From assembly GCA_039111635.1 (NCBI GenBank), contig JBCAQO010000010.1, positions 1,302,001 through 1,366,000 on the forward strand: DNA of 64,000 nt. Direction: 5' to 3'. The translations under genes were made by a program, and so were the position numbers. Numbering within the stretch: the stretch's first letter is position 1; every line of letters starts with the position of its first letter. This stretch comes from Heterobasidion occidentale (taxonomy: Eukaryota; Basidiomycota; Agaricomycetes; Russulales; Bondarzewiaceae). Positions 10,301 through 19,680 of the stretch are shown one piece after another. The notes beneath the pieces were generated by a model. It was not told where the DNA came from. It saw nothing but the letters and a program-made list of their open reading frames with translations, and did no database searches.

Positions 10301-13300
10301 GCGCCTCTGCTCGTCCAGCTCCCGCAGCACGGCCCTGAGCACCTTCCCCTCCCCGTCAAACACGACGCGCATGCCCTCCGCGCCCGCGGCGCCCGCGCCG
10401 TTGCTCACGCCGCCGGCCCAGCGCCGCCCGTCCTCCTTGGCGACGCAGCGCTTTGCCTCGTCGTGCGTCGTGTAGCGCACGAACGCGATGCCGAGCGCCG
10501 CGCCCGTCGTCTTGTCGATCTGCGGGTCGAACGTGAGCAGCGGCCGTGCGCGGCGAGGTGCCGCCGGATCTCCTGCGTCGGCGTCAGCGGCGGGATGCCC
10601 GTGACGAGCACGGCCGCGGGCGGCGGGGGGCCGGGCGAGTTGGCGTCGTGCTGCGCGAGGGGCGCATGTCGAGTACGCATAGGAATAAATAAATCGTAGG
10701 GCACAAAAAAAAAAAACACGTGTGGCGGGGGCGTCGCGTCCGTCAGTAACCGTCAAAACGCGTGTCCGACGACGCGCTCACCTCGTACTTCATCACCTCG
10801 TACAGCTCCGCGCGCGCGGGGCGCGCGACGGGCGGGCGGCGGAACCCAGGTGCCTTGCGCGGGTCGCGCACGACGGGCGCGGGCTCGCCGGGGATGGTCT
10901 CGCCCGCGAAGCGCACGAGCACCTCCTTGCCCTTGCCCTTCCCGCGCAGCCTGCTCTCGCGCGCTTTGGGCGGATCTGGCTTCGGCTCCCTCTGCCCCTT
11001 CTCCGTCTCCTTCTCCGTCTCCGTCTTCGTCTCCTTCTCCGTCTCCGTCTCTTTTCTTTCTCCATCTCCTTTTCCTGCTGCTGCTCCTTCTCTCCCTCCT
11101 CCCACGCCCTCACCTTCTCCACCAGCGCCGAGCACGCCCTCCCGATCGCGCTCGCGGTCCACCGCCGGGTCGAACAGCACCTTCCAATTGCGTGCGCGTT
11201 TGCGTCCGCGACGCGGGCGCGGGCGGCCACGCGGGCAGCGGCGGGAGGGAGTACAGCTCCGGCGGCTCCGGCTCCGGCGTCGGGGGTTTCGGCGTCGTCG
11301 TCGGGGGTTTCGGTGTCGTTGTCGCTGGGGGCATGGACGTCGGCCTCGATGTCGACGCTGCTGCCGATGCCGATGCCGATGCCGATGCCGATGCGGGTGG
11401 CGGAGGCGGGAGCGGGAGCGAGGATGGCGGCGGTGGCTGCTGCTGCTGCTGCGGGATTGGTGGTGGTGCGGTGGATGGCGGCGGCGGCGGCGGTGGTGAG
11501 GGTGGTGGTGGTGAAGGTGGTGGTGGTGGTGCAGAGGATGGCGGTGGAGGCGGCGGCGGGGAAGGCGGTTTCGAGCTCGGCTGTGGCGGCTGCGGCGGCG
11601 GTCTCGAACTCGGCTGCGGCGGCTGGGGATGCGACGGTGCGAGCGGGAGCGCGGCGTAGAACGGGTGGTGCTGCGCGAGCCTGTGTGCGCGCGGGGCGAC
11701 GGGGATGGGGAGCGCGATGGATATCGGCGGCGCCGTCGGCGCGATCCCCGTCGCTGTCGCGCGCTGCGGGGGTTCTGAATCCGGCGCCGGTGGCGGCGGC
11801 GGCGGTGGTGGTGGTGGTGGTGACGATGGTGGTGGAGGCGGCGGCGGCGGGGAGGACGGCGGCGGCGGTGGGGGCGGCGGGGATGGTGGCGGCGGCGGTG
11901 GGGGCGGCTCGGTGGTAGGCGGGGGCGGGGGCGGGGGTTCGGTAGTTGGCTGGGGCGGGTTGAACTTGATCACGACCGCGCGGGGGCCCGTCGGGATCCC
12001 TCCACCGGGCCCGCCGGCCCCACCGCTCGCCGACGTGGCTGTGGTCGTTGAGGCGGTCGTGATTGTCGTTGTGGTGCCGGTCGGGGCGACGGCGGCCCAG
12101 CCGCCGAGGGGGCGCGGCGTCGCGTGCGCGTGGGCATGGGCGTGCGGGAGCGGGTGCGAGTGCTGGTGCGACTGGTAGTGCGGGTGCGGGTGCGGGTGCG
12201 GTGCGAGTGCGAGTGCGAGTTTGAGTGCAAGTGCGAGTGCGAGTGGACGCCGTTGAGCGCCGCAGGGGGCGACGCGCGCGCGAGCTGCGGGTGCGCCGAG
12301 GCGCGGTGGAGCCCGCTCGCGCTGGCACCCGCCGCTGTGGACGAAGAGGAGGAAGAGGGGCCGGGGTCGGCGGAGAGGCGGGACTGGGACGAGAGAAAAA
12401 AGATGTGAGTTGGATGGATGGCGGGTCTATAAGTGCGGTTCGCAGGATGGAAAGGAGCCAAGCAGAGGCGCAGAGGCGCAGAGGCGCAGAGGAGCGGGAA
12501 ACAGTGGCGCAGAAAGCGCCTCCCGCCCCGCTCTACTCAGCGCGCAGAAAAATAAACCAAAACGAAACCAAAATCGAAAAACCCCAGCACAAAGCCGTGG
12601 CCCTCCAAAACAGCACCAGCATCAGCACCAGCGGCAAAACAGAATCAAAAAGCAAAACGCCAGATGAAGCAGCGAGAAAAAAAACATAAACACAAAAGGG
12701 GCCACGCACGCTACTAGCGATGGCCTGATGGCTCCACTTGATCTCGACCTGCTTGCCCTTGCCGCCGAGCGGGCGCCAGCACCCGCACCAGCACCAGCAC
12801 CAGCGGCGGGGCCATTGAGGGCGGGGGCGTGCGCGGCGGGGCCGGTGGGTGCGGCGGGGCGCGTGGGGCTCGCAAGCGGGTTGTGGCCGTTGAGGAAGGG
12901 CTTGGAGTGTGTGCCCGCGGGCGTGGGGGCGGGGGGCGGGGGCGGCGAGGCGAGGCGGTGGGTGGTGGTTATGGTGGGGTGCGGGCGGGGGCGGCTGTTT
13001 CTTGGGGCTGGGAGGGCGGGGCGGGGGCGCCGTTGGTGTTGGTGTTGGGGAGGGCGTTGGTGGGGTTGGGGAGGGCGTTGGGGAGGGCGAGGCTGAGGCT
13101 CCTGGGGCCGGTGGGGGGCGCGGCGCCGAGGCGGGAGTTGTTGAGGTGCGGGGTCGCCGACGACGTCGAGGGAGGGAGGGAGGCGGTGGAGAGGGCGGTG
13201 GTGGACCGGAGGTGGTAGTGGAGGATGGGGGCGGGGGCGGGGCGGGGGGGTTGGTGCTGGGGTTGGTGGCGGCGAGGGAGTTGAGGAGGGCTCTGGGGCC

Positions 13301-13324
13301 GCGGGGGGGCGCTTTTCCAGACAT
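7378..13324 (-). CDS. SET1: Histone H3 lysine-4 methyltransferase SET1 (COMPASS catalytic subunit)
   Basis: Start [17 protein letters not shown] at 13324; stop at 7378. The N-terminal third is Pro/Gly/His low complexity ([10 protein letters not shown] near 12750; long polyproline 11440-11960). Next come [26 protein letters not shown] and a SET1-type RRM ([37 protein letters not shown]). A second RNA-binding-like part follows ([20 protein letters not shown]), then the n-SET region ([30 protein letters not shown]), SET ([37 protein letters not shown]) and post-SET ([13 protein letters not shown]). Clean introns are seen after NLG, after EITY, after KYE and at about 12709-12391. At least three frame jumps lack any possible intron (about 8840-8925, 10535-10550, 11190-11215), and others occur in the repeats. 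The SET domain itself is intact. Function: mono- to trimethylation of H3K4 at transcribed genes. Confidence 0.9.
11440..11960 (-). repeat. Polyproline-coding GGN repeat inside SET1
   Basis: The plus strand is a run of GGC/GGT/GGA triplets, so the minus-strand SET1 reading is almost uninterrupted proline (blocks of 7-12 Pro separated by Ser, Thr, Glu). Long G-runs on the plus strand are capable of G-quadruplex formation on the non-template strand. This stretch is prone to length change and miscalling. Confidence 0.7.
12124..12240 (-). repeat. GTGCGG/GTGCGA hexamer minisatellite inside SET1
   Basis: Imperfect tandem hexamers on the plus strand, changing from GTGCGG units to GTGCGA units. In one minus-strand frame they encode alternating His-Ser ([15 protein letters not shown]), in another His-Pro. 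The true frame through it is uncertain. Confidence 0.6.
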
Positions 13325-13442
13325 GGAGCCCGGGTGGAGGGAGATTAGAGGAGAGGAGGAGGTCGTCGTTGTCGTCGTCGTGGATGGATGGGTGGGTGGT
13401 GAAGAGGGAGGGATTGAGTGGCGGATGCGGGTGCCACAGCCC

Positions 13443-13467
13443 ACAACAACAACAACAACAACAACAC
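13443..13467. repeat. (ACA)n microsatellite
   Basis: About eight copies of ACA in the gap between the SET1 start codon and the 3' end of the acetyltransferase gene, within the presumed SET1 promoter/5' UTR. Confidence 0.7.
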
Positions 13468-13565
13468 CGCCTGCTTTGCTCTGGCTCGCTCGCACATGAT
13501 CCCATTCACAATTCGTTCGTTCTCTTCTCTCGTTCTTTGCATTATTGCCACGAGGACCGCGGTGT

Positions 13566-14357
13566 CTACGCCCGCTCCATGAGCCCGCGCACGAGCTCGC
13601 TACCGCCGTTCTCCCAGTCGTCCCAGCACACCGCCAGCACGACGCTGTCCCTCCCCGGCCTCCCCGCCGCCGCGTCCCGCCCCTCCGGCACCTCGACGCC
13701 GTTGCCCTCCTTCCCCGCAGGCAGCACCCACGCCCAGCGCTGCGTGCCCTCCACGCGCATGCCCACGCGCTGCGCCGCGCGGAGCGACGGCGCGTTGCTG
13801 GGGTGCGCGGTCCACCACACGCGCCGCAGGCCGAGCCCCGGCGGGCGCGCGCCGGGCGGCGTGCGCGGGGCGAGGCAGTAGCGCAGCAGGAGCCCGACGG
13901 CGTGCGTCGTCACGTACGTGCGCCGGAACGCCGCGAACGTCACCACCCACGCGATCTCCGCCGCCAGGTTCGCCGCCGACGTGTTCACCAGCCCGATCAC
14001 CCCCGCCATCCGCTCCCCCTCGCCCGCGCCGCCTGTCCCTTTGTCGAGCACGGCGAAGAGGATCCAGCCGGGGTTGCGCCGCACGCCGTGCTCCACGAAC
14101 GCGCACACCTCTTCCAGCGACCCGTGCGTGAACGGCAGCCAGCGCTGCAGCCCCGGGTCCGCCTCCACCTCCGCAAAGTACGTCCGCGCGTGCAGCGCGG
14201 GCACGAACGGCGTCAGGCGCACGCGCGCGCTCTCCAGCGCTCCCGCGTGCAGCGGGAACGCGAAATTGATGTCGTACGGCGCCGCCGGGTCCAGGTGCCG
14301 CTCGAGGTCGAGGGGCGGCGGCGGCGAGGGCGGGCGGTAGTTGTTGGTGAAGGACAT
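13566..14357 (-). CDS. GNAT-family N-acetyltransferase (RimJ/RimL-like)
   Basis: Intronless, 263 codons from the ATG at 14357 (MSFTNNYRPPSPPPPLDLER) to TAG at 13566. An ATG 25 codons upstream is in frame, but its extension looks like 5' UTR. Recognisable GNAT blocks: RVRLTPFVPALHARTYF at the N-terminus, WILFAVLDK, RMAGVIGLVNTSAANLAAEI (beta4), WVVTFAAFRRTYVTTHAVGL (acetyl-CoA loop region) and the C-terminal VWWTAHPSNAPSLRAAQRVG plus MRVEGTQRWAWVL, typical of RimJ/RimL-like GNATs. It transfers acetyl from acetyl-CoA to an amine; the substrate is unknown. It is divergent from the molybdenum cofactor sulfurase gene, sharing a promoter of about 270 bp. Very GC-rich, as are its neighbours. Confidence 0.85.
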   Translation of the reverse strand: MSFTNNYRPPSPPPPLDLERHLDPAAPYDINFAFPLHAGALESARVRLTPFVPALHARTYFAEVEADPGLQRWLPFTHGSLEEVCAFVEHGVRRNPGWILFAVLDKGTGGAGEGERMAGVIGLVNTSAANLAAEIAWVVTFAAFRRTYVTTHAVGLLLRYCLAPRTPPGARPPGLGLRRVWWTAHPSNAPSLRAAQRVGMRVEGTQRWAWVLPAGKEGNGVEVPEGRDAAAGRPGRDSVVLAVCWDDWENGGSELVRGLMERA

Positions 14358-14629
14358 GCTTTTGGTGGAGGCGGCGAGTCGAGTCGAGTCACGCTGTCGA
14401 GTCACCGCGCGGTCGATCTGATCGGGGCGCATCGTCCTGCAGAAAAGAGAACGAAATGAGCGAAAAAATCAAACCGGTGTATGAGAGCCCTGATATGGGT
14501 TCGATAAAGCGTGAATATATTCGAATGTTGCAGCCGCGTATTGCTCAGCAAGCAAGCCAAGCACCATGCGTCCCGCCGCCTGCTATCGCCCTGCTCTCCC
14601 TCCCCCGCGACATCCACACAAGACGTGCA
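14358..14629. promoter_or_regulatory. Divergent promoter region GNAT / MOCOS
   Basis: The 272 bases between two divergent start codons must hold both promoters. It is the most AT-rich piece of the first 18 kb. An AT-rich TGAATATATTCGA palindrome-like element sits at about 14511-14523. No defined factor site is claimed. Confidence 0.45.
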
Positions 14630-17600
14630 ATGCCCGACGGTAGCTTCTCCCCGAGCCCCGCCCTCGCCGCCGACGATCCCCGCGATCCCCGCCCCGCCGC
14701 AGCAGGTCAGCTCCCCGCACATCCGCACCACGCCCTCTGACTCCCTTCGCCCCAGACGCCGACGCCGACGACGACGACGACGATACCCGCATCCGCCGCC
14801 AGTACGAGGCCTACGCCGGCGGCCGCGAGCACGCCTACTACGGGCTCAAGCCCGCCCACTTCACCGCCCTCCTCGAGCAGGAATACCCCGCCCTCCGAGG
14901 TACTTCTCCCCTCTCCGCCGCTCCCCCCCTTCCTCTCTCACCCACCCACTTCGCACGCAGACGCCACCTACCTCGACCACGCCGCCTCCCCGCCCGCGCC
15001 CCCGCTCTCCCTCCTCGCCGCCCTCCCACGCGCCCTCGCCCACACCCTCCTCTCCAACCCACACTCCCTCCACTCCCCCTCCGCAGCCTCCACCGCATCC
15101 CGCATCGCCGCCGCCCGCGCCCGCCTCCTCGCCACCCTCTTCGCCCTCCCGCCCGCGCGGCACCACGAGTGGCTCCTCGTGTTCACGGCGGGCGCGACCG
15201 CCGGGTGCCGCCTCGTCGCGGAGGCCTTCGACTGGCGCGGCGACGATGGCGCAGGCGGGGCGAGCGACCGCGCGCAGTTCGTGTACACGAAGGAGGCGCA
15301 CACGAGCGTCGTCGGCATCCGCGGCGTCGCCCTCCGCGAGCGCGCCCCCGTGTACCCGCTCGACCTCGCCCAAACCGAAGCCTGGATCGACGCCGCCTCC
15401 TCCCCCACCCCCACCTCCTCCTCCGCCGCCACTACCGCCGCCGCGGGCCTCCCCTCCGCCCACGCCCGCACCCTCTTCGCCTTCCCCGCCCAATGCAACG
15501 CCACCGGCCGGCGACTCGACGCCCGCGCCCTCACCGCCGCCGTCAAGCGCGCGCACCCGCGCGCCCGCGTCCTCGTCGACGCCGCCGCGCTCCTTGCCAC
15601 AGGCACGCTCGACCTCGGCGCCGTCCCGGCCCAGGAGGCGCCGGATTTCGTGGTCGCGAGTCTGTATAAGCCTTATGTGCGTGCCGCTCCTGCCTGAGCT
15701 TTCCTCTCTCTGTCTTTCGCTCGCAGTGCTTGAACGCTGACGCGCTTGGTTGGTCCGTGTATATGCGTGCGTGCGTGCGTGTGCGTGCGTGTGGGCGTGT
15801 GCATGCGTGTGGGCGTGTGTGCGTGCGTGTGGGCGTGTGCGCGCGCGCAGGCCTACCCCACGGGCCTCGGCATCCTCCTCATCAAGCGGTCCGCGGTCAG
15901 CGCGCTCACCCGCACCGGCTACTTCGGCGGCGGCACCGTCGACGCGCTCTCCGTCTCCACCCCCGCCTTCGCCATCCCGCGCGGCACCCCGCGCGCGCAC
16001 CTCCCCTCCTACCTCCCCCCGCCCGCCTTACCCTCCACGCCCTCTCCCCCCTCGCCCCCACCCACCACCGCCAGCCCCGACCGCACCCACCACACCGCCC
16101 GCCGCCGCCGCCGCCGAAGAAGACACCCTCGAAGACCCCGACGCCCTCCACGCGCGCTTCGAGCACGGCACCCTCCCCTTCCTCGAGATCGCAGCCCTCG
16201 GCCCCGCCATGGACGCCCACGCGCGCCTCTTCGGCTCCCTCGCCCGCGCCGGCGCGCACGCAGGCGCCCTCGCCGCCGCCTGCGCGCACTCGATGCGCGC
16301 GCTGACGCACGCGAACGGGCGCCCCGTGTGCAGGGTGTACGGCGCGCCGCCGCCTCCTCCTCCTCCATCTCCTCCTCCATCTCCATCTCCATCTCCATCC
16401 ACCACCTCCTCGCCACCGCCCGCCTCGACGCCGCCATCCACGTCGACACCGCCCACCGCGCCGCCGCCAGGCACGCGCTTCGTGGACCCGCACAGCGGGC
16501 CGACGCTCGCTCTCACGCTGCTGCGCCCGTCGGGCGGCGCGGTGGGGCACGTCGAGCTCGCGCGCCTCGCGGCGCTGAACGGGGTCCATCTGCGCGCGGG
16601 CGCGCTGTGCAACCTCGGCGCGGTGGCGGGCGCGCTGGGGCTCGGGGACGACGAGATCGCGGCGAGTGCGCGGGGCGGGGGGGTGTGTTGGGATGAGGAG
16701 GAGTTTGGGAGTGTGGGCGCAGGCGCGGAGGGAGAGGGGGAGGGGGAGGGGAAGCCGACGGGGATCGTGAGGGTGAGTTTTGGGGCGTCGAGTACGGTGG
16801 AGGACGTGCAGCGGTGGGTGCGTTTTTTGAAGAAGTTCTGGACGGTGGGGCCCGAGGCGCTGCAGCAGCAATCTCACGCTGAGCTGGGAGAGGCGGCGGG
16901 CACAGGTGACGCCGAGGACGCCGATGCGTCAGGCATGGTCCTAGGCGACCTAGTCGTATGTGAGCCCGCCCCACCCCTCCCTCCGCCCCGCCCCGTTTAC
17001 TCACCTCCCCGCCCCGTTTACTCACCTCCCCACCCCACCGCGTCCTCGGCCGCGCCAGACCCGATCAAGTCCTGCGGCGGCATCTCCATCCCGCGCGGCA
17101 CGCGCTGGCCCGTCGAGCCGCACGGGCTGCAGTACGACCGCGAGTGGATGCTCGTCGACCCCGCGTCGGGCCGCGCGCTCTCGCAGAAGCGCCACCCGCG
17201 CATGTGCCTCGTGCGCCCCGCCGTCGACCGCGCGCGCGGCGTGCTGCGCGTGCGCGCGGGCACCGGGCCCGCGGCGGAGGAGGTGTGCGTGCCGCTCGAG
17301 GCGCCGCCGACGACGACGACGACGACGCTGGGGGAGCAGGGCGAGGAGGGAAAGGAGCGCGGCGCGCTGGGTAGGGTGTGCGCGGACGTCGTGCGGCCGC
17401 TGCGGTATCCAGACTCGGACGTTGACCGCCTCCTGAGCGCGTTCCTCGGCATCCCGTGCGCGCTCGCGCGCCTCCCGCCGACGCCCCCTGCGTCGCACGC
17501 GCACGCGGGTGCGGGGGTAGGGCGGCACGCGCATTTCCCAGGCCAGGCGCGCGCGGCGGGCGTGATGGGCACGACGCCGGTGCCGATCCTACTGTCGAAC

Positions 17601-18062
17601 GAGAGCCCGTTCTTGCTGCTCAACGAGGCGAGCGTGGACGCCGTCAACGCGTGGCTCGCGGAGGGCGCGCACGCGCACGCCGACGCCGACGCCGACGCGC
17701 CGAGCACGATCAAGACGTCCTGCTTCCGCGGGAACCTCATCCTCCGCCCGCGCGCCCCGCCCGCGCGTCCCCCGCCCAACACCGCTCCCGCCCCTCCCGC
17801 GCTCGCGTTCGCCGAGGACGCGTTCGACCTCGTGCGCGTCGGCACGCAGGTGTTCCAGGCGCTCGCGCCGTGCCGGCGCTGCCAGATGGTGTGCGTCGAC
17901 CAGGACACGGGCGCGCGCGCGCGCGAGCCGTACAACGTGCTGAGCGTGCGCCGGCGCGACGCGCGCGGGCGGCTCGTGTTTGGGGTGCACGTGATGCACC
18001 GCCGCGATCTGAGCGCGGCGCCGTACGAGGTGGGCGCGGGCGAGCGGGTGGTGGCGATGTGA
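14630..18062 (+). CDS. MOCOS: Molybdenum cofactor sulfurase (NifS-like + MOSC domains)
   Basis: Converts the desulfo Mo cofactor of xanthine dehydrogenase/aldehyde oxidase-type enzymes to the sulfurated form. Exons 14630-14705, 14756-14899, 14961-15676, 15851-16959, 17059-18062. The N-terminal class-V aminotransferase fold shows YYGLKPAHFTALLEQEYPAL, TYLDHAASP, FTAGATAGCRLVAEAFDW, FVYTKEAHTSVVGIRG, FAFPAQCNATGRRLD, the PLP-lysine segment FVVASLYKPY/AYPTGLGILLIK and GYFGGGTVDA. GVHLRAGALCNLGAV holds the likely persulfide cysteine. The C-terminal MOSC part begins VVYPIKSCGGISIPRGTRWP and includes LQYDREWMLVD, NESPFLLLNEASVDAVNAWL, SCFRGNLIL and CRRCQMVCVDQDTGAR. Between about 15990 and 16110 the frame shifts by one within a C-rich tract that contains no GT, so no GT-AG intron can explain it. 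The exon sum is one base over a multiple of three. Confidence 0.9.
15763..15850 (+). repeat. Alternating purine-pyrimidine (GTGC/GTGTGGGC) tract inside MOCOS intron 3
   Basis: About 85 bases of GTGCGTGT, GTGTGGGCGTGT and a terminal GCGCGCGC run fill the 3' half of the 174-nt intron and abut its AG acceptor. The alternation of purine and pyrimidine is near perfect, a classic Z-DNA-prone pattern. Confidence 0.75.
16990..17031 (+). repeat. 21-bp perfect tandem duplication in MOCOS intron 4
   Basis: Two identical adjacent copies of a 21-base unit (starting GCCCCGTTTACTC) occupy 16990-17010 and 17011-17031 in the 99-nt intron. This looks like a recent tandem duplication. It does not affect the splice sites. 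Confidence 0.8.
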
Positions 18063-18081
18063 GCGCGCGCGTGGACTGGCA

Positions 18082-18106
18082 GGGTTTGGGTTTGGGTTTG
18101 GGTGGG
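18082..18106 (+). other. G-quadruplex motif 20 bases after the MOCOS stop codon
   Basis: Five GGG runs, the first four separated by TTT and the last by T, lie just downstream of the stop, so they are in the 3' UTR and present in the mRNA as an RNA G4 motif. It is telomere-like in pattern but too short and internal to be a telomere. Confidence 0.7.
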
Positions 18107-18340
18107 ACGTGGCACGGTCTGCGATGCGTTCTGCGTCGAAAATGGTCTTTACATTGCGCGTACAGGTAGAGGCCGGGATGTTACACTAGTCCATACACAT
18201 CCGAAATAGTACGGAGGCGCTATCCTCACGACCCGCCTCCAACCATGTCCAGCATTCGCTTTCCGAACAGCGCTCCTCCCTCGTCCTCGTCCTCCAGCGT
18301 GATTGCACCACTCGCCGACAACGTCACGTACCCAGACGAT

Positions 18341-19680
18341 TCAGAAAGCCTTGCCCGAAGGCGTTAGGCGCTTCCGTTCGACAATGAGCAAGGAGATCAG
18401 GATCGAGTCGAAGTGCTCCTGTCCCTCGGGATGGACCTCGAGCCGGCCAAGATGGAGGCTGGTTTGTATGCCCAGCGGATGGGGAGTGCCTGGCCGGTGG
18501 TATACAGCCAACGGCAGAGGAGCGACCCCGTACCTGGTGCTCGTCAGGAAACACTGGCATGACACGGTAGGGTCAGTTGAAGAGTCCCAAAGGCACAAGC
18601 TAAGAGCGCGCGTACCTTGTGGTGCGGTCCCTTGCAGTTCCAGTAAAAATGGCGGCCGGCGTGCCGATAGTGGAATTCGCCCTGCAGAACAACACGGAAG
18701 CATATGAGCGCGCCGACGTCCCCGCGAGCGAAGCCTTTCCGTGCTCACGCTCCGATGGCTGCCCGTCTTCGAGAACACGATGGCCATCGCTTTTTGGGCC
18801 TGCCCGATCGTGACCGTGCTCGCCATCTCCGAGATCCCCATCCTGGCCAGTCCGATCAGCGTCTGTTCAGCTACGAGGGTCTCTGGGATGGCTGGGCGCA
18901 CTCGAATTCACCGACATGCTGGCCGTTCTCCGACGCGCCCCTCCGGACGATGGTGATGTAGGATGATGGTATGAAACAGTTCATGTGGATGGCTATATGG
19001 TACTGCGGCCGGGTGTCCGCCGCATCTAGAGGAGGAAGGAGGAGCATTGAGTTGAACGAGAGCGGGGAAAAGGTGTACATCAGAGTCGCTGTCGGGGTCC
19101 TTGAGGTGCTGTACCTGGCGAGGGCATCGTCAAGTCAGTTTGTGCGATCAGTGGTCACATTGTTGTTGACGTACCCAGGTGGAGCGCCGAATGGCTCATC
19201 TGCGGGCGTGCCAGATGCGCGAGGTCGATGAACGCCCGACGTCGAGTCATGCCTCGGTAAAGAAATGGAGCTTGTGGAAGCTGCGTCAGGGCTAACTTCT
19301 GGCTCCCAGCTCAGCACGACCTCCTCAGAGGGCAGTGTCTCCGCGGAGCGATCCGCATCAGCAAGTTCTGTCGAGCTAGGCTCTTGGGGATCTATATCTC
19401 CGTGTAGTGGCTGGTCGCCGATAGGTGGAGGCGAGTCTCCCATCGTTGGGGTCTCCGGCCTTGACGAACTCTCGCCTACAATTGTGACACGGTCATCCTC
19501 TCCCTGTTGTACCCACCCATCTGTGGTATAGCTGTGAAGCGTCACGGGTGAACATTGATGTTTGAGACGTAATGGACGGAACTCTCACCTTGGAGGCGCT
19601 GTGTATGTAGGTAAGTCTGGGTTGGGAGGACTCCTGCGATCTCGGCCTACCACCCTCACCAAGGCATTGCGCTGCAACAT
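18341..19680 (-). CDS. DUF6593-like family protein, copy A
   Basis: Start MLQRNALVRVVGRDRRSPPN at 19680 running into PDLPTYTAPPR, then an intron. Exon 2 (YTTDGWVQQGEDDRVTIVGE and an acidic/Ser-rich linker ending ADEPFGAPPG) is followed by MYTFSPLSFNSMLLLPP, AADTRPQYHIAIHMNCFIPS, SYITIVRRGASENGQHVGEF, then STVTIGQAQKAMAIVFSKTG, a short exon, and RLEVHPEGQEHFDSILISLL/IVERKRLTPSGKAF ending at 18341. The pattern (early Tyr-Phe strand, Ser-Tyr-Ile-Thr, Val-Thr-Ile-Gly, and a final phenylalanine/aspartate strand with Val-Glu-Arg-Lys) resembles DUF6593, a small beta-rich domain expanded in Agaricomycetes with no known function. About six short introns match copy B in position. Tandem with copy B, convergent with MOCOS. 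Confidence 0.65.

Noticed and set aside
9335..10699. 454-codon plus-strand frame opposite SET1
   Set aside because: Arg/Ala/Gly-rich translation typical of the complement of GC-rich coding DNA. The minus strand carries the conserved SET1 sequence.
10793..12328. 511-codon minus-strand frame as an independent gene
   Set aside because: It overlaps the SET1 polyproline region in another frame and translates to Arg/Thr/Pro repeats with no conserved block.
7378..13324. Splitting SET1 into two or three genes at its frame breaks
   Set aside because: Domain order (N-terminal PRG repeats, WKVLFDP, RRM, n-SET, SET, post-SET) is that of one SET1 protein, and no promoter or terminator-like gap separates the parts.
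15677..15850. An extra MOCOS exon (LNADALGW...) inside the long intron 3
   Set aside because: The sequence has no counterpart expected between SLYKPY and AYPTGLG, which are contiguous in this family.
18082..18106. Internal telomere repeat
   Set aside because: The TTTGGG-like units are only about four copies, not the TTAGGG of most fungi, and sit in a 3' UTR in gene-dense DNA.
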